Position numbers and translations under genes: made by a program. Positions 10,990 to 22,032 of a stretch of DNA of 64,000 nt are shown in pieces. The notes beneath the pieces were generated by a model. It worked only from the letters and a program-made list of their open reading frames with translations. It ran no database searches and was not told where the DNA came from. Position 1 is the stretch's first letter, and every line of letters begins with the position of its first letter. The DNA is from Metaphire vulgaris (taxonomy: Eukaryota > Annelida > Clitellata > Crassiclitellata > Megascolecidae): contig CM030862.1 in assembly GCA_018105865.1 (NCBI GenBank), positions 5,102,144-5,166,143 of the forward strand, read 5' to 3'.

Positions 10990-13583
10990 GCTATCAAAAA
11001 GCATTGGTGAATGTCTAAATGGCCTAGCACTTTTGATGTACAAGAGATATTAACTAAATATTTGAGGGGTAGAGCCCGGAGGGCTAGCACTCAGTGTAGA
11101 TATAGGCAGAATTTTAAAAAGTTGTATAAAAATTAATTTACCCTGTATGAATATTTTAGGCTATTAAATAGCATTGGTGAATGTCTAAATGACACAGCAC
11201 TTTTGATGTACAAGAGAGATTGACTCAATATTGGATTGGTAGAGCCCAGAGGGCTAGCATCCGGTGTAGATATAGGCAGAATTTTAAAAAGTTGCATAAA
11301 AAATTAATTTACCCTGTGTGAATTTTTAGGCTATCAAATAGCATTGGCGAATGTCTAAATGGCCTAGCACTTTTGATATACAAGAGATATTGACTAAATA
11401 TTTGAGGGGTAGAGCCCAGAGAGTTAGCACTCGGTGTAGATATAGGCAGAATTTTAAAAAGTTGCATAAAATATTAATTTACCGAGTATGATTTTTTAGG
11501 CTATTAAATAGCATTGGCGAATGTCTAAATGGCCTAGCTCTTTTGATGTACAAGAGAAATTGACTCAATATTGGATTGGTAGAGCCCAGAGGGCTAGCAC
11601 TCGGTGTAGATATAGGCAGAATTTTAAAAAGTTGCATAAAAAATTAATTTACCCTTTGTGAATTTTTAGGCTATCAAATAGCATTGGCGAATGTCTAAAT
11701 GGCCCAGCACTTTTGATGTACAAGAGATATTGACTAAATATTTGAGGGGTAGAGCCCAGAGGGCTAGCACTCGGTGTAGATATAGGCAGAATTTTAAAAA
11801 GTTGCATAAAATATTAATTTACCGAGTATGATTTTTTAGGCTATTAAATAGCATTGGCGAATGTCTAAATGGCCCAGCACTTTTGATGTACAAGAGAGAT
11901 TGACTCAATATTGGATTGGTAGATCCCAGAGGGCTAGCACTCGGTGTAGATATAGACAGAATTTTAAAAAGTTGCATAAAATATTAATTCACCGAAGTAT
12001 CATTTTTTAGGCTATTAAATAGCATTGGTGAATGTCTAAATGGCCCAGCACTTTTGATGTACAAGAGAGATTGACTCAATATTGGAGGGGTAGAGCCCGG
12101 AGGGCTAGCACTCGGTGTAGATATAGGAAGAATTTTAAAAAGTTGCATAAAAAATTAATTTACCCTGTGTGAATTTTTAGGCTATCAAATAGCATTGGCG
12201 AATATCTAATGTAATGTAATGTAATGTAATGTAATTAGCTATTTATATTGCGCCTAATCAATCAATGTTAGCAAGCGCATTACAATTAATGTCAATTATG
12301 TCAATTATTATAAGCACAATTAAACAGATGTGTTTTCAAATGTTTACGGAAAAGCGAATTTATGTTCAGTGGCGCTGGTGGAAGGGCGTTCCAGGCATGG
12401 GGTCCGGCGCGTGCTTCGTTGCCCCATGACTGTCCGAAGACGAGGTTTCTGGTATTGACTGGTAGAGGCTGATCATAGGCCTGGTCTACCAATGGCGGTT
12501 GATGTTGGCTGGAGCAGATCGGCCAGATAGGTCGGACAAAGGCCATTCATCTAAATGGCCTAGCACCTTTGATATACAAGAGATATTGACTAAATATTTG
12601 AGGGGTAGAGCCCAGAGGGCTAGCACTCGGTGTAGATATAGGCAGAATTTTAAAAAGTTGCATAAAATATTAATTTACCGAGTATGATTTTTTAGGCCAT
12701 TAAATAGCATTGGCGAATGTCTAAATGGCCCAGCACTTTTGATGTACAAGAGAGATTGACTCAATATTGGATTGATAGAGCCCAGAGGGCTAGCATTCGG
12801 TGTAGATATAGGCAGAATTTTAAAAAATTGCATAAAATATTAATTTACCCTTTGTGAATTTTTAGGCTATTAAATAGCATTGGCGAATGTCTAATTGGCC
12901 CAGCAGTTTTGATGTACAAGAGAGATTGACTCAATATTGGATTGGTAGAGCACTCGGTGTAGATATAGGCAGAATTTTAAAAAGTTGCATAAAACATTAA
13001 TTTACCCTTTGTGAATTTTTAGGCTATCAAATAGCATTGGCGAATGTCTAAATGGCCTAGCACTTTTGATGTACAAGAGATATTGACTAAATATTTGAGG
13101 GGTAGAGCCCGGAGGGCTAGCACTCGGTGTAGATATAGGCAGAATTTTAAAAATTTGCATAAAATATTAATTTACGCATATCAAATAGCATTAATGTCTA
13201 AATGGCCTAGCACTTTTGATGTACAAGAGATATTGACTAAATATTTGAGGGGTAGAGCCCGGAGGGCTAGCACTCGCTGTAGATATAGGCAGAATTTTAA
13301 AAAGTCGCATAAAAATTAATTTACCGAGTATGATTTTTTAGGCTATTAAATAGCATTGGCGAATGTCTAAATGGCCCAGCACTTTTGACCTGCAAGAAAT
13401 ATTGACTCAATATTGGATTGGTAGAGCCCAGAGGGCTAACACTCGGTGTAGATATAGGCAGATATTAAAATATATTAGAAATATTTAATTGTATAACGAA
13501 GTGATATTTAGGCTATTGGACATCTCTATGGAGCGAATGTGCGAATATCTGAATATCGAATCCGCTGCTAGCTTTATAGACGT
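10990..13583 (-). repeat. Right array of ~170-bp satellite with unique outer edge
   Basis: The reverse complement of the left array. 'ataggcagaattttaaaaa' or a close variant occurs 13 times (about 11102, 11272, 11441, 11611, 11781, 11951, 12121, 12639, 12808, 12966, 13135, 13285, and a degraded one at 13455), mostly at ~170-bp spacing. A LINE 3' end interrupts it at 12209-12548. The array ends at 13470-13583 with the same edge as 2114-2227 (shared words 'agctagcagcgga' and 'gatattcagatattcgcaca' when reverse-complemented). The satellite frames at 13044-13319 are open only because the unit lacks stops in that frame. Confidence 0.9.
12209..12548 (-). mobile_element. CR1/L2-like LINE 3' end inserted in the satellite array
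   Basis: The minus-strand frame 12301-12546 ends in 'AGPHAWNALPPAPLNINS', then 'F.KHLKTHLF', the standard C-terminal tail of CR1/L2 reverse transcriptases. The 3' UTR carries the 'atttatattgcgcc' word and ends in a short tandem repeat (taatg)n at 12209-12234. Flanking satellite sequence resumes on both sides, with 'atcta' at each junction, a possible short target duplication. This dates the insertion after the array. Confidence 0.85.
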
Positions 13584-14382
13584 CACATAACTCCTGCCAT
13601 GGCTCTATCCCTAAAAGCAACGGGAACTGTAACCCTATAACTCGGCTCCCGGCAGCCTAAACTTCCGGGTAGCCGGGAGTCCGGGACTCTAACCCCATTC
13701 CTTGGCTTCTGGCTGCCGGAACTCTATCCATAACGTTTGGCTATAGCCATTTCAAATTTAGACTAAGCGCTTAACAATAAGCAGCTGCTGCGGTACTCCT
13801 TTCGAAATCCGCAGCGCTATATAAATTCACAAGATTTTTACTTACCTACTCGATCACCTTAAACATTCGAAAGCGCATTACAATTATATAATTATTCCTA
13901 TAATCAATATAGTTTACATTTCATGACCGTTTTCTAGATTTTTCGCAAAAAACATGGAATACTCCTAAACGATACTATTGCCGGAATCGACTTGCGATCC
14001 GCTGTCTTATACACTCCAACGTTTTAGAAATTAATAGTATAAAAGTATATAGTCGATAGTTTCTTTAATGCCAATATCATCCTCAAACATTATCCTAAAC
14101 GTCAATACTGAACAAATTCAAATGAATGTTACAATAACAATTATATTTATAACGAGTTTTACCTCTTGGATTTACTCATAGATTTTACTCGATTTCTGAT
14201 CATTTCTCATGAGACATCGAAACAAGTGCAGCTAAGTAAGTAATTGAGTAAGTGCGTAATGTGCTTGCTGACTTCTTTATAGAGTCTTAAACTACAAGAA
14301 TCAAACACTATTAGGCAATGACTGTATGTATTATCTTCAAAGTCCAGACAGCAAATGCTCGCCTATCACTATTAATCCCTCA
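13584..14382. other. Non-coding; imperfect repeats and a CR1 tail scrap
   Basis: 13600-13755 has several imperfect repeats of a 'ggactctaacccc' / 'aactctatcc' type separated by 'ggctcccggcagcc'-like blocks. One resembles the hairpin at 1117-1149 in reverse. At about 13820-13855 there is a plus-oriented CR1 3' tail scrap (words 'gcgctatataaattcac' and 'acttacctact'). The rest is AT-rich without coding signal. Confidence 0.5.
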
Positions 14383-15367
14383 GCCTCCTTGACCCACACG
14401 TTCATCATCTTACCTCACTTTGTCACGCCCACTGAATCAGTCATCCCTGAAAATTTGCAACCGTGCCTTCTCATATGCCTCACCTGAACTTTGGAACTCG
14501 ATCCCAGCTTCCCTCCGTAAATAAGTAAGTAAGTAAAATCTCGTGGATTTCTATAGCGCCTTGGAAAAACAGCACAACAGTAGCTGTTTATTCTTAGGCG
14601 CTCAGCCTCTCTTAAAATAGCTTTGGGGAAGGTATGTTATCACAACTTATCAGCCAGCCAATAGTCAACATCCAAAGGGCAGTGAGGCTAGGTTGTTACA
14701 GCTATGGAGGATATGATTTTAGAAAAAGGAATGATTTAAGCTTAGACCTGGAGACTTGAGGAGATAATGCGGGAATTATAGGAAATGAAGATTTAGAATT
14801 TATTGTTTGAAAGTGTCCAAGTCTGCGGAGGGAAGCTGGGATCGAGTTCCAAAGTTCAGGTGAGGCGTATGAGAAGGCATAGTTGCAAATTTTCAGAGAT
14901 GACTGATTGAGTGGGCGTGACAGAGTGAGGTAAGATGATGAACGTGTGGGTCGAGGAGGCTGAGGGGTTAATAGTGATCTAAGGTAGGTAGGTTTTGATG
15001 ACTGAAGTGAGCTATATGTAAGTGTTATTATCTTATATTGGCTACGTTCAGTTGTTTTAAGCCAATATAATAATTTTAGTATGGGTGAAATATGGGAAAA
15101 TTTAGGTGATTTAGTAACAGCACGAGCAAGTAGACTTGAACACTTTAAAACAATCAAAATCTGAATCCTCAATTCCTATAATTCCTGCATTATCTCCTCG
15201 AGTCTTCAGGTCTAAGCTTAAATCCTTCCTTTTCCTAAAATTATTCCCTCCATAGCTGTAACAACCTAGCCTCACTGACCTTTGGATTTTGACTATCAAC
15301 ATATACTTTATATACCATATACATATACCTGATCAGCTCATTCCCCATAGCTATTTTAAGAAACAAA
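14383..15367 (+). mobile_element. CR1/L2-type LINE 3' fragment, split by a second copy
   Basis: Plus-strand sequence 14383-14520 encodes the reverse-transcriptase tail up to 'PELWNSIPASLR'-like residues, then stops abruptly at the tail of a minus-oriented element. It resumes at about 15131 with 'LEHFKTIKS', 'IPIIPALSPRV' and 'LKSFLF', followed by 3' UTR words ('gtaacaacctagcctcactg'). Joined across the gap, the two pieces follow the same order as the ORF at 14702-15172 on the other strand, so they are one copy interrupted by another of the same family. Confidence 0.75.
14521..15130 (-). mobile_element. CR1/L2-type LINE 3' fragment inserted in its sibling
   Basis: The minus-strand frame 14702-15172 (partly running into the flanking copy) encodes 'SHISPILKLLYWLKTTER', 'ASPELWNSIPASLR' and 'KLKSFLFLKSYPP', the C-terminal tail of a CR1/L2 reverse transcriptase. 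Its 3' end at 14521 carries 'aagtaagtaagtaaaatctc' and 'ctatagcgcc', the same tail as at 24058 and 45297. It is 5'-truncated at about 15130, exactly where the plus-strand sibling resumes. Confidence 0.8.
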
Positions 15368-15939
15368 ACTTTTCCATTTATCTTTTACCGTTGTTAATCT
15401 CATTCAATCTATTATTGTCAACGATATCTTTCGAAGTCTTCTTTGATGTTATCCATCCACTTTTTCCTAAGTTTTCCTCTTCCATCGTTTTCCTTGCTTT
15501 GTATCAGTCTATCACAGTGGTTCTCAACATGGGAGTCTGTCTACTGTTCATTCTAGACCCTTGAACCACTGTCCATACCATCTAAGTCATCTTCTTCTGA
15601 TTTTATCTAAAACTGTCTCTTTCATCCACAATCTTTTCCTGATGTCTTCCACTTCTTATTCTTTGTAACCTCCCTTAGCCTCCATCATATCTTTCAATCA
15701 AACAACCCATTTCGAGACCGGCGAGTCTGTTTTCATCTGCTGCTTTTGGCGGAATGGATCCAACCGTTTGCCCTCAACCCATAAACGGAGCTTTGTGGCT
15801 GAACACCCCGATAGGGTTGTATCGACCCAACACCATTGAGATGGTGGTTAAGAAGTTAGCCTTCCAAATAGCTCCGTCTTCCCATGGTGCTCTGTCGACT
15901 CCTTTGACCTCGTCGGGCAATATCTTGCGCCGTGCCCCG
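15368..15939 (+). other. Mostly non-coding; unassigned ORF start
   Basis: AT/CT-rich sequence, then from about 15754 an open frame of 120 codons with no motif I recognise. A 57-bp segment 15515-15571 has hAT-like ends (cagtggttctcaa / ttgaaccactg) but no clear target duplication. Confidence 0.35.
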
Positions 15940-16460
15940 CTCTTCCATCCGGCGAATGATATTTCTCCTCCCATATGTGCCATCCATCTCTTGTCCGATG
16001 TTATTTCGTCTTTCGAGACTGGATTATTTAACAGTGTTTTTGTTGACTTCCTGGGAACCAGCTTATATACTCAGGCGGTCATCATATACCGGATTATTTT
16101 CCCTGAGGCGGCATAGCTATTTTACACCTGTGCTAAGGGACAGGCTGAGCGGCTTCGGGTCCCGGAGCGCAAGTCTAAAGCGGTGTTGGCTGACTTTCCG
16201 CGCGCTTGTGGACCCTGCCTCCCCAACCACGCCTGGTAGAAATCAACGACGACTTTGCCGTCTCCAGCTGAGATCCAGCAGTCGCCACCGGCTTTACGTT
16301 CCTCCTCCGGCCAGGACTCGGAAGTTTTACGAGCGCTCCATGACTCACGGCAACCCACTGTTGGTTCAGTGCTCCCTATTCGCTGGCCGGACTATTTCTC
16401 CTGAAACGTTCGCCAAAGAACTAAAAACGTACTTGTTCACCAGATCGTACAGTTATTAGC
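15940..16460 (+). pseudogene. CR1/L2-like reverse transcriptase tail
   Basis: The frame ending at 16459 closes with 'ERSMTHGNPLL' and 'ISPETFAKELKTYLFTRSY'. This is the tail that ends CR1/L2 ORFs (theme: ERSFTHAAP.LWN.LP, then F...LKTYLF..AY). The central tryptophan segment is mutated ('VQCSLF'). The sequence is GC-richer than its neighbours, and the upstream part is not recognisable. An AAT microsatellite lies just downstream. It is a different family from 14383-15367. Confidence 0.6.
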
Positions 16461-16532
16461 CCTGTTGATTGAACCACTCGCTTTTGGTTTTGCCTCGATA
16501 CATACCAAACTGCGCTCAAAATAGTCGAATAA

Positions 16533-16570
16533 TAATAATAATATAATAATAATTGCCATAATAATAATCC

Positions 16571-16610
<40 letters not shown>

Positions 16611-16648
16611 TAATCCATCAACAATAATAATAATAATAATAATAATAC
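16533..16648. repeat. (AAT)n microsatellite
   Basis: Imperfect ATA/AAT repeats, probably grown from the 3' tail of the preceding LINE. Confidence 0.9.
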
Positions 16649-16741
16649 AAAATGCACTAGTGTGGAGATTTTACATTTTTGCTTGTTTGACACGTCCAAG
16701 CGCTGTATCTACCAAAAATCCAGAATACACGCCACGTACGC

Positions 16742-16860
16742 CAGCGGTTCCCAAACTGTGGTCCGCGGACCGAAGGGGGTCCGCGGAGGATATGGCGGGG
16801 GTCCGCGGGAGCCTTCCCAAAATATTAAGTAGCACTTCATTATTTGAGCAATAGCAGACT
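16742..16860. mobile_element. hAT-type MITE, left end only
   Basis: It starts 'cagcggttcccaaactgtgg' followed by an inverted 'ggtccgcggacc' motif, the standard start of a hAT-derived MITE. No matching right end was found before 17063, so it is truncated. Confidence 0.6.
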
Positions 16861-17063
16861 GTTCTTAAATTGTGTGTGCCGGTAGAGCCATCAATAACAA
16901 TAATAATGTATAAATCATTAGAGATGATATACTAGAGCCACATGATAATATCTAGATATAGACCAATACTAACACCGCCAGCCGGAGTATAATATTAGTG
17001 GGAAAGGGAGAAAGCCAATGAGGTCTCGCGAGCGTGCGAGAGGTCTCAGTAGACGACATCAGT
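16861..17063. other. No recognisable feature
   Basis: AT-rich and non-coding; it separates two hAT-derived repeats. Confidence 0.5.
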
Positions 17064-17263
17064 CAGTGGCGTAGCCAGGATTTCTGGAAGAGGGGTTTTG
17101 AAAAAAAATGTTGTCAATAGCCGCCAAGGGGGTTTTCACCCAAAAAATTGCCACAATTCGCCTCAAAAAGTAAAAATTGCATGGGAATACATTTAAACAA
17201 ATTTTTTCTGCCGTCCAAGGGGGGTTTTAACCCCAAAACCAACCCCTTGTGGCTACGCCACTG
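17064..17263. mobile_element. hAT MITE, 200 bp
   Basis: Perfect 14-bp terminal inverted repeats, cagtggcgtagcca at the left and its reverse complement at the right, enclose an AT-rich centre with 'ccaaggggg' blocks. The 8 bases outside each end (acatcagt / accagttc) no longer match, so the target duplication has decayed or the copy was rearranged. It shares its ends with 43470-43749. Confidence 0.85.
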
Positions 17264-17687
17264 ACCAGTTCATTTCATTGAAAGTCCTTATTCAGAACGC
17301 TATTTATAACAGATTCTGTTTCGTTAAAGAAATATTAAATTAATATTACAGAAAGTTTTCGCTCCGTACTTTGCTTATTCAGTTACCAACCGCTTGGCCC
17401 TGGAGAAAAAAGAGGAAATTATTAAAATTAAAGGCGTGTCAGTACTTTCTTTTCATGTAATTCTGACACACAAACACCCCTGGCCGCCACCAGACCACCT
17501 AGAGCTGCATCTATTAATCATAAACAAAGACCACCACAGACCTCAGCAATAATCAGAAGTTATAGTATACAGCATCACACACTATTCGGAGTTATTACGC
17601 TTAGGCCATATAGTGGCTAACAGATGAATTGAGACAATTAAAGAGGCAGTAAAGAACACGTCAAAAACACAAATAAAACCCTCATAT
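17264..17687. other. No recognisable feature
   Basis: AT-rich and non-coding, with no repeat shared with the rest of the window. Confidence 0.5.
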
Positions 17688-18559
17688 TGTGTCAAATTTT
17701 GGTGAATAGAACCCCATTGCAAATATTATAATTTGTCACCCCCGTGACTTGGACCGCCCCTGCGGGCCGGCGCCCCTGTCTGACGCAATGGACCGCTCCT
17801 GCGGTCTTTTTTAAAATGAGATATGCACGTCGTTTTGTGATTGGCTGTTGAGCGTAGAAACCTTAGTAATATTCTTAGAACCCATGTCCAGACGGGGCAG
17901 AGCTTTTGCTCTTCTCCGTGGTTAACTGTATTCTAGGGACAGTCTGAGTCTGACTCTAGCTTTCGGCGACGAAGCACGGTTAGTGTACGTCGACGGAGGG
18001 TTCTCAGTTTCGCTAACGTATTGCTGAATAAGTGAACGTTAGCGGCCAATGGATTGCTGAATAAGTGAACATTGGCGAGAATAGCTAGCGTTTGGCGTGA
18101 GACGGATTGCTGAATAAGTGGACGTCTATAACATAGCTTAACTAAGACAGATTGCTGAATAAGTGGACGTCTATAACATAGCTTAACTAAGACGGATTGC
18201 TGAATAAGTGGACGTCTATAAAATAGCTTAACTAAGACGGATTGCTGAATAAGTGGACGTCTATAATATAGCTTAACTGAGACGGATTGCTGGATAAGCG
18301 GGTGTCGATCGTATGGACTTTTATCCTAACCCGCAAGTCTGTTTACGATATTAAAGGAAAGACTGTATGTACTGTTCGTTGGAGATGATGTTAGTGTTCT
18401 TCTGTTCAATAAACTATTAATCGGAAACCTCGGTGTCGTCTATTGCATAAGGTATCCCGGGCCGGCTTGGACGGCGAACCCCATTTGCCTTCCACTATCC
18501 GTTCGGGCACAGGTGAGCAGAACACGTCACCCCCTTGCTCGGGCGGACGTCGCGCCACA
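17688..18559 (+). mobile_element. Candidate solo LTR
   Basis: The segment runs TGTGTC...GCCACA and is flanked by 'atat' on both sides (17684-17687 and 18560-18563), which would be a 4-bp target duplication. The AT-rich 4-mer is weak evidence. It contains a U3-like part with seven 'attgctgaataagtg' repeats, a polyadenylation signal 'aataaa' at about 18409, and a 150-bp U5-like GC-rich tail. No ORF is present. The exact left edge is uncertain; 'tgtcacccccgtgac' at 17733 is an alternative start. Confidence 0.45.
18020..18300 (+). repeat. 45-bp tandem repeat
   Basis: 'attgctgaataagtg' occurs at about 18020, 18054, 18106, 18151, 18196, 18241 and 18286 (the last altered). From 18104 the period is exactly 45 bp and each unit contains 'gacgtctata' and 'atagcttaact'. 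The units abut with no unique spacers, so this is a minisatellite and not a CRISPR. It may act as an enhancer-like U3 repeat if the LTR call is right. Confidence 0.85.
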
Positions 18560-18580
18560 ATATGATTTTAGTCTCTTAGC

Positions 18581-18766
18581 CAGTGGCGGCTCCACCGGGG
18601 GGGCAGAGGGCCGTGCCCCCTCCCTATTGAGTGCCTGGCCCCCAGTGCCTCCAGTTGGGACCCTATAGGGTTAATGCTACATACATTAAACAAGAAATGG
18701 TTGACCATGATTAGAAGTTGCCACCCCAACGGCCCCCCCACTTGCCAAATCCTAGAGCCGCCACTG
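18581..18766. mobile_element. hAT MITE, 186 bp, with exact 8-bp target duplication
   Basis: The ends are cagtggcggctcca and tagagccgccactg. The 8-bp duplication 'ctcttagc' lies at 18573-18580 and 18767-18774. The interior is G/C-rich with runs of C and G. A truncated relative lies at 57321-57405. It has no coding capacity and must have been mobilised by a hAT transposase in trans. Confidence 0.95.
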
Positions 18767-18940
18767 CTCTTAGCCATTAAAAATAAGTGAACAATAATGA
18801 AAACGAAGTAGGCCTATAGACCCTGATTTTTCGTTGAAAGTGACTGCCGTGTGTGCGTGTACAAATACAATCAAGAATTGACAGTTTGTGCAGAAAAAGC
18901 AGACACATCCATCTCATTAACAGACTAACACTAATTGTAT

Positions 18941-20240
18941 TTAAGATAATTGATGGAGTAGCTGATGCTGTATGAATCCAATTGTGTTTTCGGCCGTTTT
19001 CATCACTATTGCTTTAAGTTCTTGCCAAAGAGACTCGGGTGTTTTCTCTTCTTGTATCTTATTTAATGCCTCGAACCTGTTGTTAACCTCTGCTGCGTAT
19101 TCCACCCCCTTTTCCCCCTTTAGCTCATCCACATTAAGTCTTCTCATTATGATTGGTCTCTGTTGTCTCTTTAGTTTGATCTTCATTGAGGCTACCAGTA
19201 GCTGATGATCAGTGTCACAATCCGCACCTGGATAAGTAGTGCAGTCTATGAAATGGTTTTTTCATTTTTTTAGGAGCAATTATATAATCTATCTGGTTCC
19301 TATGGACTTTGTCCGGTGCTACCCATGTGTATATTCTTCTTGGGTGTTTCTTAAAGTGAGTATTGATAACTGCTAGTTCTTCATCTTCACAAAAGTTAAC
19401 GAGCCTCTCCCCCGCTTCGTTCTTCTCCCCTAGACCATATCTTCCTATTGTCTTCTCTTTGTCGTAGTTTTTGCCAACCTTCGCATTAAAATCACCCATG
19501 ACCACGAGGTAATCTTTCTTTTATGTCTTTTTTTATTATCTGCTGCATTTCCTCGTAGAAGGTTGTAATTTCCTCTTCCTTGGCCGTGGCTGTTGGCGCG
19601 TATATCTGCATTATTGTGATGTTTTGTGGTTTAGCCTGTAACCTAACAGACATTAATTATTCTGTCACTGACGGTCTCATATCCCATTATGCCGTCTGCC
19701 ACTTCCTTCTGTATCCATATTGCTACTCCCTTTTGCCCTTGTTTGTCACCTCCAGAATACACTATTGTGTTTCCATTTGATGTGGTGAAGTGTCCTTGTC
19801 CTTCCCGGTGTAGCATAGTATGCGCACCAGTAGTTTGCGCACCTGGGAGTTTGCGCACTAGGAATTTGCGCACCAGGGTTAGGGTAAGGGTTAGGGTTAG
19901 GGTTAGGTTTAGGGTTAGGGTGAGGGTTAGAGTTAGGTTGAGGGTTAACTTTAACCCTAACTTTAATCCTAACCCTGGTACGCCCCTGGTGCGCAAATTC
20001 ATAGTGCGCAAACTCCCAGGTGCGCAAACTACTGGTGCGCATACTAATGTAGACCTCCTTCCCACCTTACTTCCGCTAAACCACATAAGTTCACTTTCAT
20101 CTTTAACATTTCTCTCTCCAACATATGTACTTTACCTAACTGTAGCAGGCTTCTCACGTTCCACGTCCCAAGCCTCATCTGTTTCCTCAGTTGTATTGTC
20201 TTTTTGTCCTGGATGTCCTCGGAGTTTTTTTCTTCCAATA
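18941..20240 (-). pseudogene. LINE apurinic-type endonuclease domain, split by a MITE
   Basis: On the minus strand the endonuclease/exonuclease/phosphatase fold can be followed in order. 'GTWNVRSL' (Asn) and 'LAEVRWEG' (Glu) are near 20170-20060. 'YSGGDKQGQKGVAIW' lies around 19740, 'QIYAPTA' near 19600 and 'GDFNAKVG' near 19490. 'NQIDYI' is near 19290 and a 'DHQLL' histidine near 19210. All key catalytic positions are readable, but the frame shifts several times and the MITE at 19817-20045 interrupts it after the Glu motif. The ORF continues to a lysine/glutamate-rich linker and stops at 18941, so the reverse transcriptase is missing. The style matches elements with the 'RGRP...W.DDIEEW' tail, as at 4090-4830. 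Confidence 0.8.
19817..20045. mobile_element. Palindromic MITE with telomere-like centre
   Basis: 62-bp terminal inverted repeats (19817-19878 and 19984-20045) differ at about one base and contain four 'tgcgcac' words each. The centre is TTAGGG-type repeat that switches to CCCTAA after 'agggttaactttaaccct', so the whole unit can fold into one hairpin. It interrupts the LINE endonuclease ORF. 'tgtag' occurs just outside both ends and may be a short target duplication. Superfamily unassigned. Confidence 0.85.
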
Positions 20241-20379
20241 GTCAACTTATCACCTCTGCCTTGGTTGCCCGACAGGAGGCGCGGACCTTTTTTGACCGGG
20301 CGACGTCCGAGCCGGCATGTGATGTAATACATGTAATACAATAACGTTTGTTCGGTGTTTAATTGTACACATGTATAAT

Positions 20380-21237
20380 CAGTGACGTTAATCCTTGTCC
20401 TGGTCCTTGTCCTTAAGGACTCCTAATGACCAATTTGAAGTCCTTGTTCTTGTCCTGGCCCTTGGGGACTCGGTCCTCGTCCTTGCAGATTGGTCCTTGT
20501 CCTGGTCCTTGTAACTTAGTCCTTGAAAAATCCTTATAAGGACCAAATTGCTTGTATACCATTTTCAATTGTTCTGATAATTATGTTACAAGTTAAGAGT
20601 AGTATGTAGATTTATATTTAGGCTACATACTTGCTTTGAGTTACTCTAAATGTGTAGTCATTGTTTCCTTTATAATACCAGTTGGAGGAGTTTCCTTTAT
20701 AATAACAGTTGAGAAGTTTCTTTTATAATACCAGCAGAGGAATTGATTCTTGAACAGAATTTTTTGTTTGTTTCCCTGCGACGCCTGCTCCAGTTTAACG
20801 AGTGTTTTCGCAGTGGTCTCATAATTAATTAGACCTCATCGTGCGCGCACGACTGATCAGCTGCCGGAAACACTTATTTATTTGAAATGTAACATTGCTG
20901 TTGACTAGATTATGTTTTACAACATTCTTTTTTTGCTTTTCTAATTTTGCGATTCGATCATTCGAATTGAAATTGGTTTTGTTTTTTTCATTTCTGACTT
21001 TTTTGTTTGACAGAGGTCGGTCCTTGTCCTTGATCCTTGTCCTTAGAGGTCAGTCCTTGTGGTCCTTGCGCTTGGGGAGTAAGTCCTCGTCCTTGTCCTC
21101 GTCCTTGGAGGGTCGGTCCTCGTCCTTATCCTCGTCCTTGGGGGCTTGGTCCTTGTCCTTATCCTCGTCCTTGGAGGGTCAGTCCTTGTCCTTATCCTCG
21201 TCCTTGGGGGGGGGGTCAGTCCTTGTTAACATCACTG
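20380..21237. mobile_element. Non-autonomous hAT element, 858 bp, exact 8-bp duplication
   Basis: It starts cagtgacgttaatccttgtc and ends 'acaaggactgacc' reversed, i.e. '...gttaacatcactg'. The duplication 'tgtataat' lies at 20372-20379 and 21238-21245. Both subterminal regions (20390-20550 and 21013-21230) are packed with 'gtccttgtcc' variants, likely transposase-binding repeats. The centre has three ~30-bp repeats of 'tttcctttataataccag' type (20666-20740). No transposase remains; the ORF at 20895-21287 is the SLSSS-type translation of the subterminal repeats. Confidence 0.92.
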
Positions 21238-21330
21238 TGTATAATGATTTAATATATCTTATAATGTTCATTGTTAAGCGCTTTTGACTTTAGTCTTCAC
21301 TATGCTTACTGCGCTCTATAAATTGTCTTA

Positions 21331-21864
<534 letters not shown>

Positions 21865-22032
21865 GGAATTAGGCTTATCGCAGAACTAAAATTAGAATCC
21901 GTTCTAAAGGAGGTCACGCTCACTGCGCATGCGTATGCAAATGTGGCCATTAGATAGTTGAATTCACGCGGTATTGTGTGAATTACTAAATAGATTTCTT
22001 AAAGTTTAATTTGTTCCGCGATAAAATTAAGT

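Noticed and set aside
12499..13319. ORFs with the repeated KWPSTFDVQEIL peptide
   Set aside because: The peptide comes from the satellite unit, which is full of indels elsewhere; no start or domain supports a gene.
15515..15571. 57-bp miniature element with hAT-like ends
   Set aside because: The ends match (cagtggttctcaa / ttgaaccactg) but the flanking 8-mers gtctatca and tccatacc do not, so it is too short to be sure.
18104..18300. Regular 45-bp repeats as a CRISPR array
   Set aside because: Units are contiguous, without unique spacers, and the DNA is eukaryotic.
19643..20327. ORFs with RVRVRV or LTLTLT repeats
   Set aside because: They are readings of the TTAGGG-type core of the MITE at 19817-20045.
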